A DNA stretch of 64,000 nucleotides from Streptomyces gobiensis (GTDB lineage Bacteria > Actinomycetota > Actinomycetes > Streptomycetales > Streptomycetaceae). Below the pieces are notes generated by a model, which ran no database searches, was not told the origin of the DNA, and worked only from the letters and a program-made list of their open reading frames with translations. The translations under genes and the position numbers were made by a program. The stretch lies in NCBI RefSeq assembly GCF_021216675.1, contig NZ_CP086120.1:1-64000 (forward strand), read 5' to 3'. Shown one piece after another: positions 29,416 to 38,026 of the stretch (the first letter of the stretch is position 1; each line of letters begins with the position of its first letter).

Positions 29416-30060
29416 AATCAGCGAAGCCGGTGAACACTGGCCTTGACGTGCACAGGCGGGGAGCCTGCCCGGAGCCGTATGGCGGACGGGGCAGGGCTGC
29501 GCCCGGTCAGCCGCTCTGCCCCTCGACGTATGCAGCGAGGTCGGCGAGCGAGGCCCGTGCTGCCCGCCGCGCGACAGCGCGGGCTGGGCCGCACCGAAGT
29601 CGCCCGGCACCTCCCACACCGCCGGGACGGTATGGCGGTCTCGCGCCCCTCCGTGAAGGTCACTTCGCGCACCACTGGGAGCTCCTTCCGTACGGGTTCG
29701 GCACGGCCACGCGGTCCCACTGCCGTGACCGTGCGGACGCTCGTCCAGCGTACGGGCACGACGATGGGCAGATGCACTGCCTCCCGCAGAGCCTGGCGCC
29801 GTGCGGCCGCCCACGGGCCGCGCCTCTTGGGCGACCGTGCAGCTGATCGACGTCCCGGCGGCTCTGCCGGAGCCGCATCGCCCAAGCGGCGAACGCAGCC
29901 GCTTACGCCTGATGCTCGCGCTCACGGCCGCCTGCTCGGCGTGCTCGCGACGTCGGTCGCTTCCAGATAACGGTTTGACCAGCACACTTCAAGCCATTAG
30001 GTTCTGCCTCTGGCTTGATCCACGAGGACGGGCCCCATCGCGGTCCTTTGGGGGGACGCA
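29416..30060. other. 645-bp stretch without an assigned gene
   Basis: Frames on both strands are open. A minus-strand frame has a possibly protein-like part (LREAVHLPIVVPVRWTSVRT, ELPVVREVTFTEGRETAIPS) around 29650-29800, but start, end and codon bias are unclear, and I do not call it. The last bases contain the start region of the DUF805 gene. Confidence 0.35.
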
Positions 30061-30417
30061 GTGCACTGGTACGTGGACGTACTCAAGAAATACGCGGTAT
30101 TCAACGGGCGTGCGCGCCGCCAGGAATACTGGATGTTCGCCCTGATCAGCCTCGTCATCAGCATCGTGCTGACAATCGTCGACGCGGTCCTGGGCACGGG
30201 CTTCATAGTAGGGCTCTACAGCCTCGCCGTGCTCCTTCCCAGCCTGGCCGTCGGCGTCCGTCGGCTCCACGACACCGATCGATCGGGCTGGTGGCTGCTC
30301 ATCGCGCTGATCCCGCTCGTGGGTGTGATCATCCTGCTGGTCTTCCTGGCGAGCGACAGCACACCGCAGGAGAACAGCTACGGCCCGAATCCCAAGCAGG
30401 TTCCGGTTCACTACTGA
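30061..30417 (+). CDS. DUF805 family membrane protein
   Basis: 118 aa from GTG 30061 after GGGGGGACGCA. It has the family signature: WYVDVLKKYAVFNGRARRQE, then YWMF at the N-terminus, followed by three membrane helices, and VGVRRLHDTDRSGWWLLIAL between the second and third. The C-terminal tail is short and polar. Members are small inner-membrane proteins of unknown function. It is monocistronic, with a perfect terminator 59 bases after the stop. Confidence 0.92.
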   Translation: MHWYVDVLKKYAVFNGRARRQEYWMFALISLVISIVLTIVDAVLGTGFIVGLYSLAVLLPSLAVGVRRLHDTDRSGWWLLIALIPLVGVIILLVFLASDSTPQENSYGPNPKQVPVHY

Positions 30418-30475
30418 CGTTCTCCCTCAGCTGATGGGAGTCGCTCCCTCCAGCCAGCAGAATCAACGTTCACTC

Positions 30476-30506
30476 GACTGCCCGTCAGCACAGCTGACGG
30501 GCAGTC
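30476..30506 (+). terminator. Perfect 13-bp stem terminator after DUF805 gene
   Basis: GACTGCCCGTCAG (30476-30488), loop CACAG, CTGACGGGCAGTC (30494-30506), followed by GTTTGTGT on the plus strand. It serves the DUF805 gene and possibly, in reverse, the convergent minus-strand gene ending at 30622. Confidence 0.8.
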
Positions 30507-30621
30507 GTTTGTGTGGGTCGGTACCGCTGGCACGCGGTCAAGCCTCGCGATGTGGTCGGGCAGCTGGAACCCATTGCTGGAGCCTCCAGGCGGTACGGGC
30601 CGCGTCGGCGCGTACGGCTGG

Positions 30622-31938
30622 TCAGTGGGTAGTGGTCCAGTCGCAGTCCTCGGGGCTGGTGAGTTGGGCCACCGTGGCGGTGGTCAGCTCGCTGGCCAGA
30701 ACGGTCCGGCGTAGTGGCAGCAGGCGGTGGGCCTTGCACAACTGCGTGGGGAGCGCGGCGACTTCCTCCCCGAGGATCTTGGTGTAGGACGGGTCGAAGC
30801 GCACCCGGATGATCAGGTCGCGGACGTTGGATGAAACGATGGACGACCCGAGCAGCCACAGGCCCGGTTCGCGTCGGGCGCCGGGTGGATCGAAGGCCAC
30901 GTGCAGCAGTCCCGCGCCCTGGCCTTCCGGAGTACGCAGCTGGTGCCATGAGATCTGGCCGTGCTCGTCGATCCGGCCGAAGGTACCGGTGCCGGCCTCG
31001 GGTGTTCCCAGCAGTACGACCCAGATTCCCCCGGGCCCGCTGACCAGCCCGACGGGGGTGCTGCCCCGTTGTGCCGGGATGGGGATCTGCGAGGTCTGCT
31101 TCGTCCGGGCGTCGATGTGCAGCAGCTTGCTCGCGGCGTCCTGGCTGACGTAGAAGTCCCCGCTGACGGGATGACGGGCGGCGAAGATCGGGTGGGCCTC
31201 GGCCGGGAACAGCCAGTGCTGGGCCGGGTCCGTGTGGTTCAGGGCGAGGACATGGTCGGTGCCCTTGAGGGTGACCCAGAGCATGTCGCCGTGTTCGTTG
31301 ACGTAGTGCGGTCCGCGCGCCCCTCCGGGGATGTCGATGGTGCGCATGATGCGCGGCGGGGTATCGAGGGCGTCCGCATTCGGGTCGACCAGCAGCAGGC
31401 GGTCGCCGCCCTCGTGGGTGGCCCAGATCTTCCCAGGGTGGCGTGAGGAGACAGCCAGACCGTGCAACCGCGCGTCCGGTGGGCCCAGTGGGAACGCCTT
31501 GGTGCCAGTGACCTCCTCGGTGCGCGGGTCGAGGCGCAGCTTGACCACGTGACTGTTGGACATCTGGGAGACCAGAACCATGGGCTTGCCCGGCACCTTG
31601 ACCATCTCGTGGGTCTCTTCGGCGAAGGGGAGTTGGTACTCGACGAGTGAACGCCGACAGGGAACCGAGGACTGGTGCCTGTTGGCTGGCGTGTCGGCGG
31701 CGCTCGCCGTGCGCGTATTGAAGAGGGCTCCGGCTGTGGGCGCTGCGGCCAGGACGAGCAGATTGCGGTGAAAGCTGCGGCGGTCCAACGGGCCCTCCAG
31801 GGATGTGCGGTCGTCCGAGATGACACGTTCATCCAAGCGACTTCCGCGCGTGGCGAACCACCGCTGGCGCGAGAGTCGCGGGGAATCCACCCCATGGGTG
31901 ACGGCCGGGTCACGGCCGTGCTGCTGGGCGAGGGGCAT
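30622..31938 (-). CDS. Secreted beta-propeller protein (SMP-30/virginiamycin B lyase-like)
   Basis: Up to 438 aa. A Tat signal is visible (LDRRSFHRNLLVLAAAPTAG, then ALFNTRTASAADTP), starting about 50 residues into the frame opened at ATG 31938, so the real start may be further in; TTG 31836 with GGAAG before it is a candidate. The mature part consists of repeated beta-propeller blades with WVTLKGTDHVLALNH, GDFYVSQDAASKLLHIDART and GPGGIWVVLLGTPEAGTGTF, similar in style to Vgb/SMP-30 proteins. It is probably extracellular; enzymatic activity is unproven. It reads in the same direction as, and downstream of, the acyl-CoA oxidase gene, but a terminator separates them. Confidence 0.75.
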   Translation of the reverse strand: MPLAQQHGRDPAVTHGVDSPRLSRQRWFATRGSRLDERVISDDRTSLEGPLDRRSFHRNLLVLAAAPTAGALFNTRTASAADTPANRHQSSVPCRRSLVEYQLPFAEETHEMVKVPGKPMVLVSQMSNSHVVKLRLDPRTEEVTGTKAFPLGPPDARLHGLAVSSRHPGKIWATHEGGDRLLLVDPNADALDTPPRIMRTIDIPGGARGPHYVNEHGDMLWVTLKGTDHVLALNHTDPAQHWLFPAEAHPIFAARHPVSGDFYVSQDAASKLLHIDARTKQTSQIPIPAQRGSTPVGLVSGPGGIWVVLLGTPEAGTGTFGRIDEHGQISWHQLRTPEGQGAGLLHVAFDPPGARREPGLWLLGSSIVSSNVRDLIIRVRFDPSYTKILGEEVAALPTQLCKAHRLLPLRRTVLASELTTATVAQLTSPEDCDWTTTH

Positions 31939-32001
31939 GACGGTGCGGTGCCGTATATGACGTGACCGGCCCGGCGGCGTGCCGTCGTTCGCCGATGCGG
32001 C

Positions 32002-32044
32002 CCCATGGTTCAGGGCCGCATCCTTACCGATCCTGAACCATGGG
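32002..32044 (-). terminator. Perfect 13-bp stem hairpin downstream of the acyl-CoA oxidase gene
   Basis: CCCATGGTTCAGG (32002-32014) and CCTGAACCATGGG (32032-32044) are exact reverse complements with a 17-base loop. It is placed 54 bases after the minus-strand stop at 32098. It is a likely terminator. Confidence 0.65.
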
Positions 32045-32097
32045 CCTACCGCGAACTCCGGTGCGGGAGTCCCCGGGCGGCAACGGCCTGTGCGGGT

Positions 32098-33819
32098 TTA
32101 CGGACGCATCTCGTAGGCGCCGGAGAGGGCCTCGACCCGGTCCCAGACGCGGGCGGCGCGCTCGGGGTCGGTGATGGGCCTGCGGACGGCGCCGAGCGCC
32201 CACTGCTGCTGGACGCGGGTTGCGGAGTCCTTGCCGTGCAGCTCGACGGCGTGGGCGGAGAAGTCGCGGACCAGGATACCGAACAGCTCGTCGAGTACGT
32301 CTCCGTCGAGGCCGGTGAGCGTGGCCTGCTCCAGTATCAGCTGGCCGTGGACGACCAAGGCGAAGAGCTGTCCGACGGCGAGGAGCAGGTCGAGATCCTC
32401 GCTCTGCTTCTCGTCGGGGGCCGCGGTGGTGACGAAGGCGCACAGGGCGTCGGCCTGCTCGCGGAAACGGGCGACGTTGGGCACACCCGCGTGGGCGTCG
32501 TAGGCGGTGCGCCAGTCGTGGAAGCGGATCGATCCGAGACCGCGGGCCGGCCCCTGGCGGAAGAGGAAGGCGTCGTCGGCGGCGTCGAGACGGGTGGCAA
32601 CGGGGGCGTACTCGGCCGGGGCGAGGAGATGGTTCGCCATGAACTTGAGGATCAGGGCGAGGTTGACGTGGACTGTGCCCTCCAGCTTGGGCAGGCCGCG
32701 GATCTCGCTGGCGGCCTGGGCGAAGTAGGTGTCCTTCTCGAAGCCCTTGGCCGCGATGACGTCCCACATGAGGTCGATGACCTTCTCGCCCTCGGTGGTC
32801 ACCTTCATCTTCGTCATCGGGTTGAAGAGCAGGTAGCGGCGGTCGTCTGGGCCGGCGCTGCGGAAGTAGTCGACGGCGCGGTCGCTGAACAGCTTCATGC
32901 CGACGAGACGGACGTAGGCGTCGGTCAGCTCGCGGCGCACGTGCGGGAAGTCAGTGACGCGGCGGCCGTAGAGGATCCGGTTGTGCGCGTGGGTGACGGC
33001 CTCGTACATGGCGTGCTCGCAGATGCCGACCGAGGCGGTGCAGAGGTTGAACTTGCCGACGTTGACGGTGTTGAGGGCAGCGTCGAAGGCGGCACGGCCG
33101 GTGTGGAGGACATCCTCGGGCCGTACGGGATAGCGCTCGAGCCGGAACTCGCTCACATACTTGGAGGAGTCGACGACGTTCTTGACGAGCTGGTACGCGG
33201 GATGGCGGCTGTCAGCGGCGAAGAAGACGTAGCCGTCGGGGCCCTCGACGTCGGAGCGGCGGCCGAAGACGGAGACGAGGCCCGCCGCGTTGCCGTTGCC
33301 TATGTAGTACTTGGAGCCGGTGGCGTGGAAGCCGCCGTCGGCGCTTGGGGTGAGCACCATGTCAGTGGAGTAGATGTCGGCGCCGTGGGTCTTCTCGGAG
33401 AGGCCGAAGGCGAACACCTCTCCCTGGTCGAGAAGTTCGGCGGCGCGGGCGCGGGCGTCGGCGTTGCCGCTCTGCCAGACCGGGCCCAGGCCGAGGATGG
33501 TGACCTGCCAGGCGTACCAGTAGTCGAGCCCGTAGAAGCCGAAGATCTCGTTGAGGGCCGCGATACGGGCCGTGTCCCAGCGCTTGTCGGCGTTCCCCGC
33601 GGCGTCGGCGGCGGGTGTGAGGAAGGTGGCGAACAGGCCTTCCTTGGCGGCGAACCGGAGGAAGTCCTCCAGCCAGGCACGGCTGCGGTAGTCCTCGATG
33701 AGCCTCCGCTTGCCGCGCTCCTCGAACCAGTCGACGGTGGCACACAGCAGCCGCCGGGTCTCGGGGTCGAAGTGGGCGGGGTCGTAGGTGCGCGGGTTGA
33801 ACAGCAGCGGGTCCGCCAT
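32098..33819 (-). CDS. Acyl-CoA dehydrogenase/oxidase family enzyme
   Basis: 573 aa from ATG 33819, after AGGAAGG. Features are the FAD-contact region VFAFGLSEKTHGADIYSTDM, ATGSKYYIGNGNAAGLVSVF, the middle beta domain, and helical segments ILYGRRVTDFPHVRRELTDA and KVTTEGEKVIDLMWDVIAAK; the length fits acyl-CoA oxidase-like members rather than 380-aa short-chain dehydrogenases. It would oxidise an acyl-CoA in fatty-acid breakdown or a specialised pathway. It follows the PadR gene by 74 bases in the same direction and is thus probably under PadR control. Confidence 0.9.
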   Translation of the reverse strand: MADPLLFNPRTYDPAHFDPETRRLLCATVDWFEERGKRRLIEDYRSRAWLEDFLRFAAKEGLFATFLTPAADAAGNADKRWDTARIAALNEIFGFYGLDYWYAWQVTILGLGPVWQSGNADARARAAELLDQGEVFAFGLSEKTHGADIYSTDMVLTPSADGGFHATGSKYYIGNGNAAGLVSVFGRRSDVEGPDGYVFFAADSRHPAYQLVKNVVDSSKYVSEFRLERYPVRPEDVLHTGRAAFDAALNTVNVGKFNLCTASVGICEHAMYEAVTHAHNRILYGRRVTDFPHVRRELTDAYVRLVGMKLFSDRAVDYFRSAGPDDRRYLLFNPMTKMKVTTEGEKVIDLMWDVIAAKGFEKDTYFAQAASEIRGLPKLEGTVHVNLALILKFMANHLLAPAEYAPVATRLDAADDAFLFRQGPARGLGSIRFHDWRTAYDAHAGVPNVARFREQADALCAFVTTAAPDEKQSEDLDLLLAVGQLFALVVHGQLILEQATLTGLDGDVLDELFGILVRDFSAHAVELHGKDSATRVQQQWALGAVRRPITDPERAARVWDRVEALSGAYEMRP

Positions 33820-33893
33820 GACGGGACGCCTTCCTGGTTGAGGGGTTGGGAGGGCCTGGTGTGAGGGGTTCGGGTGCGGGGGCACGGAGGCGG

Positions 33894-34442
33894 CTAACGC
33901 CTGCCGCCGACGCGGCGCAGGGTGGTGAGCACGTCGTCGAGCCAGGCGAGGGTCATCCGCTCGTACGCGATGCCGCCGCGCAGGACGACGTGCTGGAGCT
34001 CCTCGCCGGTGTCGAGGGCGGCCGACTCCGGGAAGTCGCGCCGCTCTCCGGCGAGGTAGCGGGCGAGCCGGTCGGCATGCGTCTCGCGGTGCCGCTCGAC
34101 CTCGGTGATCAGCGCGGCGGGGTCGTCGAACGCGGCGCCGCGGATCTTCACGGCGAGGTCGTGACGGATGCTTTCCGGCTCCACGGGCTCGGCCAGCCAT
34201 GCGGAGAGCGCGGCCCGGCCGGGACCGGCCACGGAGTAGACCTTCTTGTCCGGCCGCCCCTCCTGCGCCACATCCCGGACGTCGATCCAGCGGTCGCCCT
34301 CCAGGCGCTTGAGGACGCGGTAGATCTGCTGGTGGGTGGCCGTCCAGAAGTAGCCGATGGAGCGGTCGAACCGGCGCGCCAGCTCGTAGCCGGATCCCGG
34401 CTGCTCCAGCAGGGAGACAAGGATCGCGTGCTCGAGTGCCAT
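33894..34442 (-). CDS. PadR-family transcriptional regulator
   Basis: 182 aa from ATG 34442, after AGAGGA; the frame is open 20 codons further upstream but without a ribosome site. The winged HTH is LEHAILVSLLEQPGSGYELA, RRFDRSIGYFWTATHQQIYR, VLKRLEGDRWIDVRDVAQEG, KKVYSVAGPGRAALSAWL. The C-terminal coiled domain (EVERHRETHADRLARYLAGE) completes a PadR/AphA-type dimer. An 18-bp perfect palindrome sits 14 bases before the start, so autoregulation and control of the downstream acyl-CoA oxidase gene are likely. The effector may be the substrate of that enzyme. Confidence 0.92.
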   Translation of the reverse strand: MALEHAILVSLLEQPGSGYELARRFDRSIGYFWTATHQQIYRVLKRLEGDRWIDVRDVAQEGRPDKKVYSVAGPGRAALSAWLAEPVEPESIRHDLAVKIRGAAFDDPAALITEVERHRETHADRLARYLAGERRDFPESAALDTGEELQHVVLRGGIAYERMTLAWLDDVLTTLRRVGGRR

Positions 34443-34456
34443 GCCGGGAATCCTCT

Positions 34457-34474
34457 TATGCAACTCGTTGCATA
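34457..34474. promoter_or_regulatory. 18-bp palindromic operator for the PadR regulator
   Basis: TATGCAAC-TC-GTTGCATA is a perfect inverted repeat 14 bases upstream of the PadR start. The ATG-n-CAT symmetric form agrees with the ATGT-n8-ACAT-like sites known for PadR proteins. Binding here would block transcription or translation of padR and the oxidase gene. Confidence 0.7.
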
Positions 34475-34530
34475 GGCAAGAGGCGTCGGCCGGGTGAGAC
34501 ACGGCTCACCCGGCCGGACGGGATGGTGAC

Positions 34531-34554
34531 TGTGGCTATGGCTGTGGCTGTGGC
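34531..34554. repeat. Short tandem repeat (TGTGGC)4
   Basis: TGTGGC TATGGC TGTGGC TGTGGC in the 372-bp spacer between padR and the P450 gene. Besides this and the operator, nothing recognisable is in the spacer. Confidence 0.5.
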
Positions 34555-34814
34555 GCTGCAGCCTGGATTGTCGGCTCCCGTTCCAGCCGCGCGGACGGCC
34601 CTGGAGCGGCCTGCCTTGACGACCATGTCCTCGCCACTCGCGGCCGCGGTCAGCTCCAGCCACCACCGCTACGTCCGGAAGCGCGGATTCTCTCTTGCCG
34701 AGACAGCGACGGCAGTGCGGTGTGGCCGCGCCCGGATCGGCCGGATCGAGCCCCCCCGGGCGGGTGTCCGGCCGACTAGCGTGGTGTCGACCAGGAGAGG
34801 GGGAGGAGGCGAAC

Positions 34815-36011
34815 GTGAGCACGGATGTATCAGTCGACCTCGTGGCGCTCGGTGAGGACTTCATCCGGGACCCTTACCCGGTATACGCGGAACTGCGGGC
34901 TCGGGGGCCTGTACACCGGATCCGGATGCCCGAGGAAGCCGACGCCTGGCTCGTCGTCGGGTACGAGGCCGGGCGGGCCGCACTCGCCGACCCGCGGCTG
35001 TCGAAGGAGTGGGGGAATGCTTCTGACGCTCTGAACCTGACAAGCCCCGCCGCAGGTTCGCACATGCTGAACTCCGATCCCCCGCACCACACCCGGCTGC
35101 GGAAGCTGGTCGCCCGGGAGTTCACACCTGGCCGCGTCCAGGAGCTCGCCCCGCGGGTCCAGGGCATCACCGACGAGCTGCTGGACGCCATGCTGACGTG
35201 CTCCAGCGGCCGGGCCGATCTCGTCGAGTCGCTGGCCTTCCCGCTGCCGATGTCCGTGATCTGCGAACTGCTGGGGGTGCCGTTCCTCGACCGGAACCAG
35301 TTCCGTATCTGGTCCAACGACTCGTTGTCGTCGGGCAGTCGGGATACGAGGCGAGCCGCGGCACAGGCGCTGGCCGGCTACCTCGACGAGCTGCTGGAGC
35401 AGAAGCGGCACCGGCCCGGAGAGGACCTGCTGAGCGCGCTGATCCGCACCAACGACGAGGACGGCGACCGGCTCTCCTTGGACGAACTCAGGGGCACGGC
35501 CTGGCTGCTGCTGGTTGCCGGCCATGAGACCACGGTCAATCTCATCTCCAACGGCGTGCTCGCACTACTGAGCCATCCCGACCAACTCGCCGCGTTACGC
35601 GCTGATTTCTCTCTCATGGAAAACGCCGTCGAGGAGATGCTGCGCTACGACGGCCCGGTCGAGACGCCGACCTACCGCTTCACCACGGAGCCGGTGGAGA
35701 TCGGCGGCACGGTGATACCGGGTGGCGGAGAACTCGTCCTCGTCGCCCTGGCCGACGCCGACCGGGATCCGGCACGCTTCCCGGAGCCGGATCGCTTCGA
35801 CATCCACCGCGACGCCCGCGGCCACGTGGCCTTCGGCCACGGCATCCACTACTGTCTGGGCGCCCCGCTCGCCCGCATGGAGGCCCGCATTGCGATCCGT
35901 ACGCTCCTGGAACGGTGCCAGGAGCTGACCCTGGACGCCCACCCGGCAGCGCTCGCCTGGCGCCACGGGATGCTGATCCGCGGTGTCCGCCGCCTCCCCG
36001 TGCGCTGGTGA
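34815..36011 (+). CDS. Cytochrome P450 (CYP107-like)
   Basis: 398 aa from GTG 34815, preceded by GGGAGGAGG. It has the I-helix AGHETTVN, the K-helix EEMLRYDGPVETPTYR region (E-x2-R), and the haem loop FGHGIHYCLGAPLARMEA with Cys347 as axial ligand. The N-terminus PYPVYAELRARGPVHRIRMP and the length fit bacterial class I P450s working with ferredoxin and ferredoxin reductase, neither of which is in the window. It is soluble. It is divergent from padR across 372 bp. The substrate is unknown. Confidence 0.93.
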   Translation: MSTDVSVDLVALGEDFIRDPYPVYAELRARGPVHRIRMPEEADAWLVVGYEAGRAALADPRLSKEWGNASDALNLTSPAAGSHMLNSDPPHHTRLRKLVAREFTPGRVQELAPRVQGITDELLDAMLTCSSGRADLVESLAFPLPMSVICELLGVPFLDRNQFRIWSNDSLSSGSRDTRRAAAQALAGYLDELLEQKRHRPGEDLLSALIRTNDEDGDRLSLDELRGTAWLLLVAGHETTVNLISNGVLALLSHPDQLAALRADFSLMENAVEEMLRYDGPVETPTYRFTTEPVEIGGTVIPGGGELVLVALADADRDPARFPEPDRFDIHRDARGHVAFGHGIHYCLGAPLARMEARIAIRTLLERCQELTLDAHPAALAWRHGMLIRGVRRLPVRW

Positions 36012-36032
36012 CCCTACCGACCACGGCACCAA

Positions 36033-36065
36033 GGCCCCCTCCTTCCAGAGAGTGAGGAAGGGGCC
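36033..36065 (+). terminator. Imperfect inverted repeat after the P450 gene
   Basis: GGCCCC-CTCCTT and AGGAA-GGGGCC form a stem of about 11 bp with one mismatch or bulge, starting 22 bases after the P450 stop. Probable terminator. Confidence 0.55.
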
Positions 36066-36087
36066 ACGCTCAGCGGCTCTCCGTAGC

Positions 36088-36387
36088 ATGACGGTCAGGC
36101 CGCGCCGCACCGGGCTGCTGCGGGCCGCCCGACGGCCCGGCGTGCGGCGGACGCTGACCGGCGCCTTCCGCCGCCTCCACATCGGCGGTGACGGCTTCGC
36201 GGTGCGTGCCCTCACCGGGCGTTCGCAGAGCCGCGTCACCGGCCTGGTGGCCGCGTACGTCGTCCGGGAAGTCCTCACCGGCACCGTACCTGCCGGGGTT
36301 CACCACATTGAGCAGCTTCCGGCCCTGGCCGGCCTGCCGGAGACACTGGCCAGGGCCGGCGTCACGCTCCGGCAGCCTGAACGGTGA
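36088..36387 (+). pseudogene. Saccharopine-dehydrogenase-like oxidoreductase, C-terminal fragment
   Basis: 99 codons: GVRRTLTGAFRRLHIGGDGF, AVRALTGRSQSRVTGLVAAY, VVREVLTGTVPAGVHHIEQL, PALAGLPETLARAGVTL. This resembles the last domain of Streptomyces NAD(P)-binding saccharopine-dehydrogenase-like proteins; the Rossmann domain is absent. An ATG at 36088 exists but has no ribosome site. It is interpreted as a 3' stub rather than a free-standing gene. Confidence 0.5.
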
Positions 36388-36480
36388 GGGGCTTACCCCT
36401 CTGCCAGAGCACCGCAGCGCCGGCCGAGCGGCCCCGGGAGGACTTGCGTCACGTCGGCTTCCCCCGGCACGCTCACCACC

Positions 36481-36933
36481 GTGCCGAAACTCCTCATCGT
36501 TCACCACACCCCTTCCCCGAATCTGCAGGCCATGTTCGAAGCCGTCATTGCGGGGGCCACCACCGACGAGATCGAAGGCGTCGATGTCATCCGCCGCCCG
36601 GCCCTGGCCACCACCGTCCCGGACACGCTGGAGGCCGACGGCTACATCCTGGGCACGCCCGCAAACCTCGGCATGATGAGCGGCGCCCTCAAAGTGTTCT
36701 TCGACACCGTCTACTACCCCTGCCTCGACACCACTGCGGGCCGCCCCTATGGCCTCTACATCCACGGGAACAACGACACAACCGGAGCCGTTCGTGGCAT
36801 CGAATCCATCACGAAGGGGCTGAGCTGGGAGAAGACAACGGACAACGTCTCCGTCACCGGAGAGCCCAGTAAGGCCGACCTCGAGGCCTGCTGGAACCTT
36901 GGAGCCACCGTCGCCGCCCAGCTCATGCCTTAA
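36481..36933 (+). CDS. Flavodoxin-like NAD(P)H-dependent reductase
   Basis: 150 aa from GTG 36481. It has a flavodoxin-type beta-alpha-beta start (KLLIVHHTPSPNLQAMFEAV) with the phosphate loop replaced by HTPSPN, a second FMN loop GYILGTPANLGMMSGALKVF, and YGLYIHGNNDTTGAVRGIES. The length is right for a single-domain FMN-binding protein of the NADPH-dependent FMN reductase/WrbA group. It is cytoplasmic, with no obvious partner. The ribosome site is weak. Confidence 0.8.
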   Translation: MPKLLIVHHTPSPNLQAMFEAVIAGATTDEIEGVDVIRRPALATTVPDTLEADGYILGTPANLGMMSGALKVFFDTVYYPCLDTTAGRPYGLYIHGNNDTTGAVRGIESITKGLSWEKTTDNVSVTGEPSKADLEACWNLGATVAAQLMP

Positions 36934-37058
36934 GGGCCAGCCTGGGTTCTGCATGCTGGGGGACGGTATGACATGACGAGGGCGGCCGTCGCACGGCACA
37001 GTGGCGCACTGGGCTGAAGCGTGGTCCAGCGTGCTCCGGGACCGTGTCCGCGCTGCCC

Positions 37059-37187
37059 TTACTCGGACTCTTCTTCTCTCTCGCCCTCTGCCTGCGAGGG
37101 CGTCGTACGAGGCACATCTGGCCTCTCATCGGAGGACTCCTCGTCCTGGCGCTCGCCCTCGGCCTGGGAAGGGGTCTGCTCACTCAT
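37059..37187 (-). CDS. Small acidic protein, 42 aa, coupled to the alpha/beta hydrolase gene
   Basis: The ATG at 37187 overlaps the hydrolase stop (ATGA, 37187-37184) and GGAG lies 8 bases before it. The 42 residues are extremely acidic and contain an internal duplication (TPSQAEGERQDEE and TPSQAEGEREEES), stopping at TAA 37059. Codon thirds are about 75% GC. No cysteine or hydrophobic segment; it is predicted to be disordered. It is too short to be sure; the coupling and the duplication favour a real gene. Function unknown. Confidence 0.4.
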   Translation of the reverse strand: MSEQTPSQAEGERQDEESSDERPDVPRTTPSQAEGEREEESE

Positions 37188-38026
37188 GGGCTGTGCTCCT
37201 CGAATCGGCCCCCCTCAGACGTAACCGAGTCAACCCTGCCCGTGTCCGCCGGATGGCTCATTCCCCCGTCCGAGGGCACGGCAGCCCGGGCCGCCAGGCC
37301 CCGCACGGGTTCCGACCACGCCTCCGGGTCGAGCCAGGGAAATGTGTGCGCTCCGGGCACCTCGGCGAGCTGTCCCTCCGGTACCAGGCCGGCAAGCTCC
37401 CGGGCCCAGCGCGCCGTGCCGATCCTGTCTTCCCTGCCGCGGATCACCAGCACGGGCACCCGCAGTTGCGCGACCGAGTCCTCCAGCGCGTCCGCCAGAT
37501 GGACCCGTGCGGTGTGCAGCAGCCGCCACACGCCTGCCCGTTTCCACTCCGCCCGGTGCGACTCCGTAAGCCCCGGTGGCTCCCTGCGCCCGTCCAGCCG
37601 CCACCGGATCAGCAGGCGCGCCATGCCACGGGCGGCGGGGTCGACGGTGGGGCTGGCCAGCACCACGGCCGCCACATCAGGTGCCCACAGAGCCGCCCGG
37701 GCGGCGACCTGGGTCCCGCTGGAGTGCCCGGCCAGGACCACCCGGCCCAGGTCGTGCGCGGCAAGCCAGTCGGCGACGCAGCGGGCGAACTCCGGGACGG
37801 TGAGTTCGTGCGGGGGCTCGTCACTGCCCCCGAACCCCGGCAGCTCGATCAGGTGGGCCCTGGTCCACCGTCCGAACGCCGCGAGCCCTGGCAGCAGGTA
37901 GTCGGCCACGCCCATCCCTTGGACCAGCACGACCGGCGGGGTGCCCGGTCGTACCTGTCCCACGCTGCGGCTGCGCATCCGCCCCAGGACGCCGTCGTGA
38001 TACGCGGTCACCGTCTCGATCGTCAT
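37184..38026 (-). CDS. Alpha/beta-hydrolase
   Basis: 280 aa from ATG 38026; the open frame extends upstream, but the part before it lacks fold features. The oxyanion region is VVLVQGMGVADYLLPG, the nucleophile elbow is VVLAGHSSGTQVA (Ser in GHSSG), the acid is in VLVIRGREDRIG and the His in EVPGAHTFPWLD. It is a soluble serine hydrolase with a cap between the nucleophile and the acid. The substrate is unknown. The last codons overlap the start of the small acidic protein gene. Confidence 0.88.
   Translation of the reverse strand: MTIETVTAYHDGVLGRMRSRSVGQVRPGTPPVVLVQGMGVADYLLPGLAAFGRWTRAHLIELPGFGGSDEPPHELTVPEFARCVADWLAAHDLGRVVLAGHSSGTQVAARAALWAPDVAAVVLASPTVDPAARGMARLLIRWRLDGRREPPGLTESHRAEWKRAGVWRLLHTARVHLADALEDSVAQLRVPVLVIRGREDRIGTARWARELAGLVPEGQLAEVPGAHTFPWLDPEAWSEPVRGLAARAAVPSDGGMSHPADTGRVDSVTSEGGRFEEHSP

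Noticed and set aside
29418..29885. Minus-strand frame of 155 codons after the ATP-grasp gene
   Set aside because: One segment looks protein-like, but there is no ribosome site, the codon bias is mixed and the ends are undefined.
32005..33864. 619-codon plus-strand open frame
   Set aside because: Mirror image of the acyl-CoA oxidase gene; Gly/Val/Glu-rich product without motifs, produced by GC-rich codon thirds on the other strand.
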